Source: Dehalococcoidales bacterium (GTDB lineage: Bacteria; Chloroflexota; Dehalococcoidia; Dehalococcoidales; UBA2162). Taken from it: a DNA stretch of 6,522 bases. Shown here in pieces: positions 1 to 6,308 of this stretch (the first letter of the stretch is position 1; every line of letters begins with the position of its first letter). Both the position numbers and the translations under genes were made by a program. The notes below the pieces were generated by a model that did no database searches, had not been told where the DNA came from, and saw only the letters and a list, made by a program, of their open reading frames with translations. The DNA lies in contig CP070800.1 in NCBI GenBank assembly GCA_020343555.1, positions 677,939 through 684,460 on the forward strand, written 5' to 3'.

Positions 1-1
1 G

Positions 2-832
2 GTAGCATCGCTGCCCTGGCTGCGGCGGAATGCTCTTTTGAGCAGGGAAGATACCAAAAATCTTGACTTCAACCAGATAAATGAAAAGATGCAGCAGGCG
101 CTATATAATATTATCAGGATTCACGCGTCGAAACTCGATCCTTCACTTCCGTCGATACTGGCAGCCCACGTCGGAGTTGCCAGTGCGATGATAGGTTCGG
201 AAAGACTTATGGCAATAGGGCAGGAGCATTTCCTGCTGATAAGCAATATTGCTGATCCAGCTTTCGACTATATAGCACTGGGGCATATTCATAAGCACCA
301 GGTACTGTCTGAAAATCCTCCTGTTGTTTATTCCGGCAGCCTGGAAAGAGTGGACTTTGGTGAGGAGAAGGATGAGAAAGGTTATTATGTGGTAGATATC
401 GAGCAGGAACCGGTTTCGGCCAAACGGAAAGTATCGTATGCATTCCACCAGATTACAGGCCGTTCTTTCCGCACGATAGAAGTGGATATCAAACCTGAGG
501 ACGAAGATCCTACCGAAACTATCCTCAAAGAAATACACGAAGTTGAAACAGAGGTAGACAATGCTGTCATCAGGCTCCAGATAAATCTCCCTGAAGAATC
601 TGAGAGCCAGATCAGGGACAGTGAAATCCGGGAAGCGTTAAAAAGTGCTTATTATTCAACAGTGTCTAAAGATGTATCCCGTGAAAGTCGCATTAGACTG
701 GGTGCAGCAACAGTTGAAGAGGTTGCTCCTATAGAAGCACTCAAAACATATCTCGAAGCAAATTATTCTCCCGAACGAGCTGAAATACTACTTGAATACG
801 GTGAGAGACTGATAACTGGGGAATTCGAATAA
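2..832 (+). CDS. sbcD: SbcD/Mre11-type DNA exonuclease subunit, C-terminal part (5' end outside window)
   Basis: This is the C-terminal 276 residues of an Mre11/SbcD nuclease, the Mn-dependent subunit that with the SbcC/Rad50 ATPase processes DNA ends and hairpins. The frame is open to the left edge and reads VASLPWLRR, a conserved stretch inside the Mre11 phosphodiesterase domain, so the true start lies outside and the internal TTG at 38 is not a start. Visible metal-binding motifs are the His of AAHVGVASA (codon at 167) and GHIHKH (His codons at 284 and 290). They are followed by the family-typical YSGSLERVDFGEE. From about base 470 the sequence matches the capping/dimerisation region and ends in a charged helix (SPERAEILLEYGERLI). 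The first phosphodiesterase motifs (DxH, GNHD) are upstream and cannot be checked. The downstream gene is convergent, so any sbcC partner must be upstream or elsewhere. The assignment is firm; the split between sbcD and mre11 naming is a matter of convention. Confidence 0.9.
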   Translation, partial: VASLPWLRRNALLSREDTKNLDFNQINEKMQQALYNIIRIHASKLDPSLPSILAAHVGVASAMIGSERLMAIGQEHFLLISNIADPAFDYIALGHIHKHQVLSENPPVVYSGSLERVDFGEEKDEKGYYVVDIEQEPVSAKRKVSYAFHQITGRSFRTIEVDIKPEDEDPTETILKEIHEVETEVDNAVIRLQINLPEESESQIRDSEIREALKSAYYSTVSKDVSRESRIRLGAATVEEVAPIEALKTYLEANYSPERAEILLEYGERLITGEFE

Positions 833-863
833 CTCTATTCTCACTTAATTCTACATATTCAGA

Positions 864-911
864 CTATACTGATTACGAGTGGATAATGATCCCGATGTGT
901 GACCAGTATAG
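864..911. other. Inverted repeat between convergent sbcD and proS
   Basis: Eight bases (ctatactg, 864-871) are matched exactly by their reverse complement (cagtatag, 904-911) across a 32-base loop. A shorter gtgtg/cacac pair (897-901 and 913-917) overlaps the right arm. Both are in the 89-base gap between the two stop codons, where a bidirectional terminator would be expected. Neither is GC-rich or followed by a T-run, so a terminator role is only a guess and a chance match is possible. Confidence 0.2.
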
Positions 912-921
912 CCACACGATT

Positions 922-2358
922 CTAGTAGGATTTTGCAAAGACAGCCTGCTCTATACCAGGTTTTCCACACATGATACAACGGGGATGTGCTTCATTTTTA
1001 TTTAAACTTTGCAGGACACAACGGTTAGTAACCTTAAGATCTTTGATCGCAACCTCACATTCAGGGGAACCACAATGATAAGCCATGGCAAATCCCCGTT
1101 CCACGGCACTCTTAAATGCTTCCCAGTCGGTCGGTTCGAAGGTATTGCTGTTTCTAAACTTTAAAGCTTTCTCAAACATATTGCGCTGGATTGTTTTTAA
1201 TAAATGACGAATTTCCCGCTTGATGTCATTGATGGGTATTGCCGTTTTATTCTCTTTACCCGGTTTGTCTCTTCTGGCGATAGTCACTTTTCGGTTTGCT
1301 ACATCTCTCGGACCGATTTCGATACGAACCGGAACTCCGCGTAATTCCCATTCGTTAAACTTCCAGCCGGGAGCATATTGATCCCGTTTATCCATGTGAC
1401 ATCGTATCGATTTACCAAGACTTTTCATCATGTTTGCAGCATATTGCATCACCATCGATTTTTCATCGTCACTCTTGTAGATGGGAACAATCACTACCTG
1501 TATAGGTGCCAGTCGAGGAGGGAGAACAAGTCCATGTTCATCCCCGTGAACCATAATGATAGCCCCGATCATACGCGTACTTATCCCCCAACTCGTCATC
1601 CAGCACCATTGCAGCTTGTTGTTATCATCCAGGTACTGGATATCAAAGGACTTGGCAAAATTCTGGCCTAGGTTGTGGCAAGTTCCCATCTGCAATGCTT
1701 TTCCGTCTTTCATCATGCCTTCAATAGTATAGGTAACCTCTGCTCCGGGGAATTTTTCACTCTCACACTTTTTACCGCTTATCACTGGGATCGCAGCCTC
1801 ATCTTGTGCGAATTTGATATACACGGACAACATTCTCTCTGCTTCCTCGATGGCTTCAGACGAACTGGCATGGGCAGTATGTCCTTCCTGCCATAAAAAT
1901 TCGGAAGTGCGGAGAAAAGGCCTGGTACGCAACTCCCATCTGACGACGTTACACCATTGATTTACCAGTAAGGGAAGGTCTCGATATGACTGGATCCATT
2001 TTGAAAAAGTATCACCAATAATCGTTTCTGAGGTTGGGCGGATAACCAGGTTTTCCTCCAGTTTTTTCCCACCTGCGTGGGTGACCGTTGCCAGTTGAGG
2101 GGAAAAACCCTCCAGGTGTTCTACCTCTTTTTCTATAAAACTGCTCGGGATGAGAAGAGGGAAATAAGCATTCTGGTGTCCGGTTTCTTTAAAACTTTTA
2201 TCCAGAGTATTCTGGATGTTTTCCCATATCGCGTAACCATAGGGGCGAATAACCATGCATCCTCGAACCGGAGAATAATCTGCCAATTCGGCTTTTTGAA
2301 CAACATCAAGATACCATTGGGAGAAATCCTCTTCGTATGTTTGATTTAGATCGGACAT
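922..2358 (-). CDS. proS: Prolyl-tRNA synthetase, type 3 (archaeal/eukaryotic-like)
   Basis: This class II aminoacyl-tRNA synthetase charges tRNA-Pro with proline in the cytoplasm. It has 478 residues, the usual size for the archaeal/eukaryotic-like type, against about 570 for the common bacterial type with an inserted editing domain, which is absent here. Motif 1 lies around 40-72. The proline-binding RPTSET is at 107-112 and motif 2 (RWELRTRPFLRTSEFLWQEGHTAH) at about 140-163. TSWGISTR is at 255-262 and motif 3 (GLVLPPRLAPIQ) at 276-287. The anticodon-binding domain follows at about 288-390 with GWKFNEWELRGVPVRIEIGPRD. The C-terminal zinc domain has Cys429, Cys434, Cys461 and Cys464, and the protein ends in the conserved terminal Tyr. 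All key motifs look intact. The ATG at 2356-2358 fits the family N-terminus. The site in front of it is weak (ggtg, no GGAGG), while a promoter lies just upstream. It is transcribed alone, convergent with sbcD and divergent from the LmbE gene. Confidence 0.97.
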   Translation of the reverse strand: MSDLNQTYEEDFSQWYLDVVQKAELADYSPVRGCMVIRPYGYAIWENIQNTLDKSFKETGHQNAYFPLLIPSSFIEKEVEHLEGFSPQLATVTHAGGKKLEENLVIRPTSETIIGDTFSKWIQSYRDLPLLVNQWCNVVRWELRTRPFLRTSEFLWQEGHTAHASSSEAIEEAERMLSVYIKFAQDEAAIPVISGKKCESEKFPGAEVTYTIEGMMKDGKALQMGTCHNLGQNFAKSFDIQYLDDNNKLQWCWMTSWGISTRMIGAIIMVHGDEHGLVLPPRLAPIQVVIVPIYKSDDEKSMVMQYAANMMKSLGKSIRCHMDKRDQYAPGWKFNEWELRGVPVRIEIGPRDVANRKVTIARRDKPGKENKTAIPINDIKREIRHLLKTIQRNMFEKALKFRNSNTFEPTDWEAFKSAVERGFAMAYHCGSPECEVAIKDLKVTNRCVLQSLNKNEAHPRCIMCGKPGIEQAVFAKSY

Positions 2359-2388
2359 ATTAATAACACCGTATTTATGATTTTATAC

Positions 2389-2417
2389 ATTATATTTCAA
2401 AACGGATGAATTGAGAA
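2389..2417 (-). promoter_or_regulatory. Candidate sigma70-like promoter of proS
   Basis: On the minus strand a perfect TATAAT (plus-strand 2389-2394) lies 17 bases from TTCTCA (2412-2417), which matches TTGACA at 4 of 6 positions. The predicted start of transcription, near 2382, gives a leader of about 24 bases before the proS ATG. The fit in spacing and position supports it; no experimental evidence is available. Confidence 0.5.
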
Positions 2418-2442
2418 GAACGATGAAGCTGAACGGAATCAA

Positions 2443-2622
2443 ATGGCTATACGCATCACTGGACAGACATTCCCATGTGCGTGTAGTATTGAGGAAATTT
2501 TACGGATGGTTTGTCAACAAAGCGGGGACCTGACAATATTTAGAATTCGGTATGATTTAAACGATTTAAACACTTTGAACCGCCTGCCTACTATGTTCCC
2601 GATGGTAACTCTATTACAGTAA
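2443..2622 (+). CDS. Doubtful small ORF, 59 aa, unknown
   Basis: An ATG-initiated frame of 59 residues (beginning MAIRITGQTFPCACSIEEIL, ending MVTLLQ) lies in the divergent proS/LmbE spacer. I do not recognise it. It has no convincing ribosome binding site (only a gga six bases before the ATG) and no promoter I can place. Its C-terminal half is coded through a 9-bp tandem repeat (DLNDLN). A 36-codon frame (2423-2533) overlaps it in another register, which weakens the case for either. It may be non-coding spacer or the remnant of a decayed gene. Confidence 0.12.
   Translation: MAIRITGQTFPCACSIEEILRMVCQQSGDLTIFRIRYDLNDLNTLNRLPTMFPMVTLLQ
2554..2571. repeat. Tandem 9-bp repeat (gatttaaac x2)
   Basis: Two exact copies of gatttaaac stand head to tail, placing two palindromic TTTAAA cores nine bases apart, close to one helical turn. 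It lies about 75 bases upstream of the -35 of the LmbE promoter. This could be a regulator binding site, but a two-copy AT-rich repeat can arise by chance or slippage. Confidence 0.4.
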
Positions 2623-2644
2623 GAGAAAAAGGCTGAAATAGGCT

Positions 2645-2673
2645 TTCACAGTTGCTCCTTAGTTAGATATAAT
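2645..2673 (+). promoter_or_regulatory. Sigma70-like promoter of the LmbE-family gene
   Basis: TTCACA (2645-2650, 5 of 6 matches to TTGACA) is followed after exactly 17 bases by a perfect TATAAT (2668-2673). Transcription would begin near 2680, leaving a leader of about 32 bases with the GGAGGT site in it. This is the best consensus promoter in the window. Confidence 0.65.
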
Positions 2674-2701
2674 TACAGGGCTGCAATAAATTAAACCAGA
2701 T

Positions 2702-2707
2702 GGAGGT
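2702..2707 (+). promoter_or_regulatory. Ribosome binding site that decides the LmbE start
   Basis: GGAGGT lies with a 5-base spacer in front of the ATG at 2712. The longest frame begins at an ATG at 2700 that overlaps this site and has no site of its own, so 2712 is the better start. Confidence 0.75.
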
Positions 2708-2711
2708 AACC

Positions 2712-3455
2712 ATGCCGGAGAACAAAGCTTATGCCATGACCTTTTCACCCCATATGCATGACTCCGAAGGCGGAGTGGGGGGATCCATTGTTCGCTGGGG
2801 GCGTGAAGGGAAAAAAGTTGTCATGGTCGCTGTCACCGACGGGTCTTGCGGAAGCAGTAATCCGAATATAAAACCTGAAGACTTGATCAAGAGACGTGAA
2901 GCAGAACAGCGGGAAGCAGCCAAGATACTGGGAGTTGAGGATGTCATCTTTATGCGCCAGCCTGACCTGAGACTGGCAGACACGTACGAGACGCGCCGGG
3001 AAATATGCAGACTTATCTTGACCTACCGTCCGGAGATAATCTGTACGCATGATCCCCATACGACAAAATACATGAATAATCCCGATCACAGAACTCTGGC
3101 GAGGATGGTCATGGAAGTGTCCTGGCCGATGGCAATAGCGCCCAATGCCTTTCCAGAACTGTTGGAGGAAGGTTTGCTGCCGCATCATGTCAAGGAAGTC
3201 TGGTACTGGAATGCGGAAAACCCTAATTACACGGTGGATATATCTGATTACTGGGATGAAAAATGGAAAGCCTGGCAGTGCCATCGATCGCAGATCGAGG
3301 ACTGGCTGACACATGAAAATCCGCCGGCCAGCTATGAGGAAGCTGTGGAGGGCAACCTGAATTTTGTAAAAGGCTTCGCTCTTAGGGCTGCCGAAGGCAC
3401 CGAGTTCGACCTGGCCGAGGATTTTATGCGGGTTGTTTTACCGCCCGGACTCTAA
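2712..3455 (+). CDS. LmbE/PIG-L family metal-dependent hydrolase with altered active site
   Basis: This 247-residue protein belongs to the LmbE/PIG-L fold, zinc enzymes that mostly remove acetyl from N-acetylglucosamine-type sugars (MshB, BshB, PIG-L). The family pattern is recognisable: SPHMHDSEGGVGGSI at 12-26, then a VTDG strand, EQREAAKILGV, PEIICTHDPH near 107-116, NPDHR at 123-127, a PNYTVDISDYWDEK segment and a CHRSQ motif near the end. The usual signature HPDDxE reads HMHDSE here. The zinc ligands expected from MshB (first His, second Asp, and the His of PDH) are present as His14, Asp17 and His126. The general-base Asp is His16, and the catalytic His of HPDH is Asn123. The substrate is unknown. 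The enzyme could be a deacetylase with changed chemistry, another hydrolase, or inactive. No signal peptide is seen, so it is probably cytoplasmic. It has its own promoter and is divergent from proS. The family assignment is firm and the activity open. Confidence 0.88.
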   Translation: MPENKAYAMTFSPHMHDSEGGVGGSIVRWGREGKKVVMVAVTDGSCGSSNPNIKPEDLIKRREAEQREAAKILGVEDVIFMRQPDLRLADTYETRREICRLILTYRPEIICTHDPHTTKYMNNPDHRTLARMVMEVSWPMAIAPNAFPELLEEGLLPHHVKEVWYWNAENPNYTVDISDYWDEKWKAWQCHRSQIEDWLTHENPPASYEEAVEGNLNFVKGFALRAAEGTEFDLAEDFMRVVLPPGL

Positions 3456-3568
3456 ATACTGCTAAAGGTTGATTATAAGCTTCCGGACACCTGTCAGGAT
3501 ATTCACTAATACTCCGGCAGGTTTGCTGGCAATCCAGATATACGCTCTTAATTACCTCATCCCTATTA

Positions 3569-3608
3569 CGAATAGTCCCTTCTCCTATGTTAGGAGAAGG
3601 GACTTTCG
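3569..3608. repeat. Strong imperfect hairpin, possible interspersed repeat or terminator
   Basis: A 14-bp perfect stem (agtcccttctccta at 3574-3587, its exact complement at 3591-3604) closes a 3-base loop. It is extended by four more pairs (cgaa 3569-3572 with ttcg 3605-3608) past a single bulged T at 3573. It lies 113 bases after the LmbE stop and 213 bases before the next start. There is no T-run on either side, so it is a poor intrinsic terminator by the usual rule. It could instead protect RNA ends or belong to a REP-like family. The rest of the 366-base gap (3456-3821) holds no credible gene, only the promoter and ribosome binding site of the next gene. Confidence 0.7.
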
Positions 3609-3762
3609 AAAATGCCATATTTTGTTACCGAACTGGTTTTCTAAAGAATTGGATTATATATGGTAGAGGATTTCCATTGGAAACGTATTGCATATTATTT
3701 TACGACACGCGAGAATGAAAATATTTGAGCCAGTAAGCTATTTGTTTGTATCCGTTTTTCAC

Positions 3763-3790
3763 TTCAGACAAAGTACTTGCGTGATATACT
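3763..3790 (+). promoter_or_regulatory. Candidate extended -10 promoter of the lipoprotein gene
   Basis: TATACT (3785-3790) is preceded directly by TGA, giving the extended -10 form TGnTATAnT. TTCAGA (3763-3768, 4 of 6) stands 16 bases upstream. The predicted transcript would start near 3797, about 25 bases before the ATG at 3822. An alternative TTG start at 3777 would lie upstream of this -10, which argues against it. Confidence 0.5.
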
Positions 3791-3809
3791 TGTATTAGTC
3801 GAGTCTATC

Positions 3810-3814
3810 GGAGG
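3810..3814 (+). promoter_or_regulatory. Ribosome binding site that decides the lipoprotein start
   Basis: GGAGG with a 7-base spacer to the ATG at 3822. This start places a clean signal peptide at the N-terminus, whereas the longer TTG-initiated frame from 3777 would add 15 residues in front of it. Confidence 0.8.
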
Positions 3815-3821
3815 AATACCT

Positions 3822-4907
3822 ATGAAAATTAAAAATGCCGTTTTGATTTGCTTGGCACTGGCTCTAATGCTGATCCCGGCAACCAGCTGCAATGAAAGCG
3901 TAACATACGAAGCCATTGACCTTGTTCCGGAAGGTATCAATATGCTTGCAGGGGTGAAGGTCAGCGAGATGTTACGGAACTGGCAGATTTACTCAGAACT
4001 TGAAGGAAATGAAACTATCGAAGAACAATTCGATGAAATGAGCGGTAGTTTTGTCGAGGAGATAGGTATCGATGTGGACGATATATCCAACGCAGTGATA
4101 TTTGCCCAAGAAGCATCTATGGAAACGATGGGATATACCGGAATTATATTAGAAGGCAACTTCGCTGATCAGGATCTGATTGACAATATTGAGAAAGAGA
4201 CCGGCAACGTATTCGAGGAAGGGAAACATGGAGATTTCACACTCTATACTGACAAGGATTCTGATGCGGCAGTACTTCCTCTGAATAATTCGATGATCGT
4301 TATGGGCTCGATCCAGGCTGTTAAGGACTGCATCGATGTTATAGAAGGAAAAATAAACCTGGAGACCGGAGTAGTGCTGGATACGTATGATGATATGGGA
4401 GATGTGATGCTTAAGTTGGCAATGATCATTCCCCAGGAAGCGAAAGAATCATTTGCTGATCAACCTGAAGAAGAGATGATGCCGATCGGATTGGAAGCAT
4501 TTGAAGATATGCAGTCACTTGGACTGGCAGCTGATCTGGGGACACAGACATTGACAATTAACATGAATATAGATTTCTCTCCTGCCGATTCTGCTGCTAA
4601 AGCTGGGGAATCTCTTGGCACTATGATCGATTTTATCGCAATGATGAGCCAGGACGAGGAGTCGGCGGAACTTCTGGAACGCATCGAGATAACGACCGGG
4701 AATTCCCGTGTGTATATAAATTATGAGATATCTCTGGCAGAACTGGCGGAAATGGCTGAGTCGTTCGAAGACGGTGGAGGTTTTCCCATGATTCCATCCG
4801 GACCTCCAGGTATGGAACTACCGGAGGATTTCGAGATTCCCGGATGGTCGGAGGATGATTTCGAATTCCCCGATGACTTCGAGTTACCGGAAATTCCTGA
4901 GAACTAA
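3822..4907 (+). CDS. Acidic lipoprotein of unknown function with DFExP-repeat tail
   Basis: The product has 361 residues and I do not recognise its family. Residues 1-22 form a lipoprotein signal peptide: basic MKIK, a hydrophobic stretch rich in Leu and Ala (6-18), then PATSC with Cys23 as the likely lipidated residue. The -3 Ala is less usual than Leu. The mature protein should be tethered to the outer face of the membrane. The body (about 27-315) alternates predicted strands and helices and has two passages suggestive of related halves (YTGIILEGNF near 105-114, LTINMNIDF near 244-252). It loosely resembles bacterial DUF3352-like secreted proteins that begin with LVPEGxxxxxxV, but that is only an impression. 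The tail from 317 is rich in Gly and Pro, then Asp and Glu, with DFEIP (336-340), DFEFP (346-350) and DFELP (352-356). The protein is very acidic overall. It is flanked by its own promoter and a terminator, so it is probably monocistronic. Confidence 0.85.
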   Translation: MKIKNAVLICLALALMLIPATSCNESVTYEAIDLVPEGINMLAGVKVSEMLRNWQIYSELEGNETIEEQFDEMSGSFVEEIGIDVDDISNAVIFAQEASMETMGYTGIILEGNFADQDLIDNIEKETGNVFEEGKHGDFTLYTDKDSDAAVLPLNNSMIVMGSIQAVKDCIDVIEGKINLETGVVLDTYDDMGDVMLKLAMIIPQEAKESFADQPEEEMMPIGLEAFEDMQSLGLAADLGTQTLTINMNIDFSPADSAAKAGESLGTMIDFIAMMSQDEESAELLERIEITTGNSRVYINYEISLAELAEMAESFEDGGGFPMIPSGPPGMELPEDFEIPGWSEDDFEFPDDFELPEIPEN

Positions 4908-4936
4908 GAATACCTGTTAAATCTTATGGTAGAATC

Positions 4937-4968
4937 AGGGGGAGGGTTTTACCCTCCCCCTTACTTTT
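4937..4968 (+). terminator. Intrinsic terminator after the lipoprotein gene
   Basis: An 11-bp perfect GC-rich stem (agggggagggt 4937-4947, complement 4951-4961) with a 3-base ttt loop is followed by the T-rich tail tactttt. It begins 30 bases after the lipoprotein stop. The tail is on the plus strand only, so termination is for the upstream plus-strand gene. Confidence 0.85.
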
Positions 4969-4993
4969 AGAATCGATTAACCGGCCATATAAT
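4966..4993 (+). promoter_or_regulatory. Candidate promoter of the MFS gene
   Basis: A perfect TATAAT (4988-4993) lies 16 bases after TTTAGA (4966-4971, 4 of 6). The -35 overlaps the T-rich tail of the preceding terminator, a compact terminator/promoter junction. Transcription would start near 5000, about 28 bases before the GTG at 5028 and downstream of the TTG at 4995. Confidence 0.45.
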
Positions 4994-5012
4994 CTTGTCG
5001 GTTTTGGTGTCG

Positions 5013-5017
5013 GGAGG
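5013..5017 (+). promoter_or_regulatory. Ribosome binding site that decides the MFS start
   Basis: GGAGG with a 10-base spacer to GTG at 5028, at the long end of the usual range. The longer frame's TTG at 4995 has no such site in front of it and lies only two bases after the predicted -10 box. Confidence 0.6.
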
Positions 5018-5027
5018 TTTTTCTTCT

Positions 5028-6308
5028 GTGCCTGTCAGGTTAAAAAACGGAATATTCTACGGCTGGATAATCGTTGCTGTCTTTTTAGTCATCCAGGCGG
5101 TGATGATGGGAATAGCATCGTCTTTCACCATCTTCTTCAAGTCGATCGAAGCTGAGTTCGAATTAACCCGCATGGCGACATCCGCAATTTCATCGGTATC
5201 GATGGTATTGATACCAATATCAGGATTTATCGGCGGGTGGGCATTGGACAGATATGGTCCGAGGATTGTTCTCTTTGTGATGGGACTCATTACCGGATTG
5301 AGCCTTGTACTTACAAGCAGGACTGGCGCGGCCTGGCAGGTGTTTCTTACCTATAGCGTTTTACTGGCTATCGGAATGGGGCCCGTCTACGTGGTTGCTA
5401 CATCTACCGTTTCACGGTGGTTCAATAAAAAGCGCGGTCTTGCGGTGGGAATTGCCGGCTCAGGTGAAGGACTTGGGACGATTACGATGGCACCGCTGTC
5501 TAACTTTCTTATAACAAAATTTAGCTGGAAAACAGCCTATCTTATCATAGGATTGATAACGTGGGCTGTAGTGATTCCTCTCTCCCGTTTGCTTAAAAAA
5601 GAACCGGGAGAAATCGGTGCTTTACCGGACGGCGTGGAACCAGAGGAAGATGACATGCCCGAAGCGAATTCGGACGTGGATATACAGGGATCTGGTCTCA
5701 CTCTTGCTGAAACCCTTAAAACCAGGGGATTCTGGGCTGTCGCAGGTATCTGGTTTTTCTTTTCATTCTGTATGTCGATGTTGTTTACTCATATAGTCCC
5801 ACATGTTACGGATATCGGGATCACTGCCACCGAAGGAGCTATGATCATCAGTGTTATGGGAGCAGCACGAGTAGGTGGAATGATAGGACTCGGAATAGTA
5901 GCTGACCGAATCGGCAGGAAGAAAGTTGCGATTGTGTCGACACTGGTCATGGCAGGTGCGATGCTGTGGCTGGTATGGGTGCAAGACCTCTGGATGTTTT
6001 TTGTATTCGCAGTTATCTACGGACTGGGAAATGGTGGATTATTTTCCGGAGTTACTGCCCTGCTTGGCGATACATTCGGCCTTGACCGTCTCGGATCGAT
6101 ACTGGGATTGCTGGAGATTGGATGGGGGATAGGCGCAGCTACCGGTCCGTTGATTGGTGGATTTATTTTCGATACCAGCGCCAGTTATTCACTTGCCTTT
6201 ATTCTCGGCGCAGGTTCAATGGCAGCCATCACGTTTCTTGTGATAATGCTTCGGCCGGTTTCGTCTCGTCAGTATGAACAGGCAGGTAACAAGGGTCAAG
6301 CCAGATAA
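5028..6308 (+). CDS. Major facilitator superfamily permease, MCT/OFA-like, 12 TM
   Basis: This is a 426-residue inner-membrane secondary transporter starting at GTG 5028 (437 residues if TTG 4995 is used). Twelve hydrophobic segments are visible at roughly 12-36, 50-72, 79-97, 103-126, 137-161, 168-186, 234-256, 269-291, 299-318, 320-343, 355-380 and 387-407. The charged central loop of about 45 residues (187-233) contains an acidic stretch (EPEEDDMPEA). The MFS motif A appears in both halves: GGWALDRYGPR (69-79) after TM2 and GIVADRIGRKK (289-299) after TM8. YGWIIVAVFL at TM1 and SRWFNKKRGLAVGIAGSGEGLG around TM4-TM5 are typical of the monocarboxylate/oxalate-formate (MCT/OFA-like) branch. 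By family analogy the substrate could be a small organic anion moved with a proton, but the neighbours give no clue and I would not name one. Length and topology are normal, with no sign of truncation. Confidence 0.92.
   Translation: MPVRLKNGIFYGWIIVAVFLVIQAVMMGIASSFTIFFKSIEAEFELTRMATSAISSVSMVLIPISGFIGGWALDRYGPRIVLFVMGLITGLSLVLTSRTGAAWQVFLTYSVLLAIGMGPVYVVATSTVSRWFNKKRGLAVGIAGSGEGLGTITMAPLSNFLITKFSWKTAYLIIGLITWAVVIPLSRLLKKEPGEIGALPDGVEPEEDDMPEANSDVDIQGSGLTLAETLKTRGFWAVAGIWFFFSFCMSMLFTHIVPHVTDIGITATEGAMIISVMGAARVGGMIGLGIVADRIGRKKVAIVSTLVMAGAMLWLVWVQDLWMFFVFAVIYGLGNGGLFSGVTALLGDTFGLDRLGSILGLLEIGWGIGAATGPLIGGFIFDTSASYSLAFILGAGSMAAITFLVIMLRPVSSRQYEQAGNKGQAR

Noticed and set aside
143..570. Minus-strand open frames of 61 to 131 codons opposite sbcD
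   Set aside because: They lie wholly opposite a clear Mre11 coding frame and show no recognisable protein features.
1378..2349. Plus-strand open frames of 73 to 97 codons inside proS
   Set aside because: They are opposite the conserved synthetase frame and have odd composition rich in His, Cys and aromatic residues, typical of antisense shadows.
2423..2533. A 36-codon frame starting MKLNGIKWLYASLD
   Set aside because: It has only a weak gagaag upstream, no promoter I can place and no recognisable family, and it overlaps another frame of similar quality.
2729..3314. Minus-strand frames of 84 and 189 codons opposite the LmbE gene
   Set aside because: The plus strand encodes a recognisable LmbE protein with a strong promoter and ribosome site. 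The antisense frames have no family features.
3486..3530. Short complementary words (acctg, cctgtcagg, caggt, ccgg) just after the LmbE stop, as a possible terminator
   Set aside because: The pairings are only four or five bases long and no T-run follows.
3424..3666. Frames of 64 (minus) and 65 (plus) codons over the 3569-3608 hairpin
   Set aside because: Both read through a strong inverted repeat, have no ribosome site and resemble translations of repeat DNA.
4244..4684. Minus-strand frames of 61 and 74 codons opposite the lipoprotein gene
   Set aside because: They are Ser- and Ile-rich shadows of the acidic coding frame.
5057..6132. Additional plus- and minus-strand frames of 68 to 77 codons within the MFS gene
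   Set aside because: They overlap a complete 12-TM permease frame and have no supporting signals.
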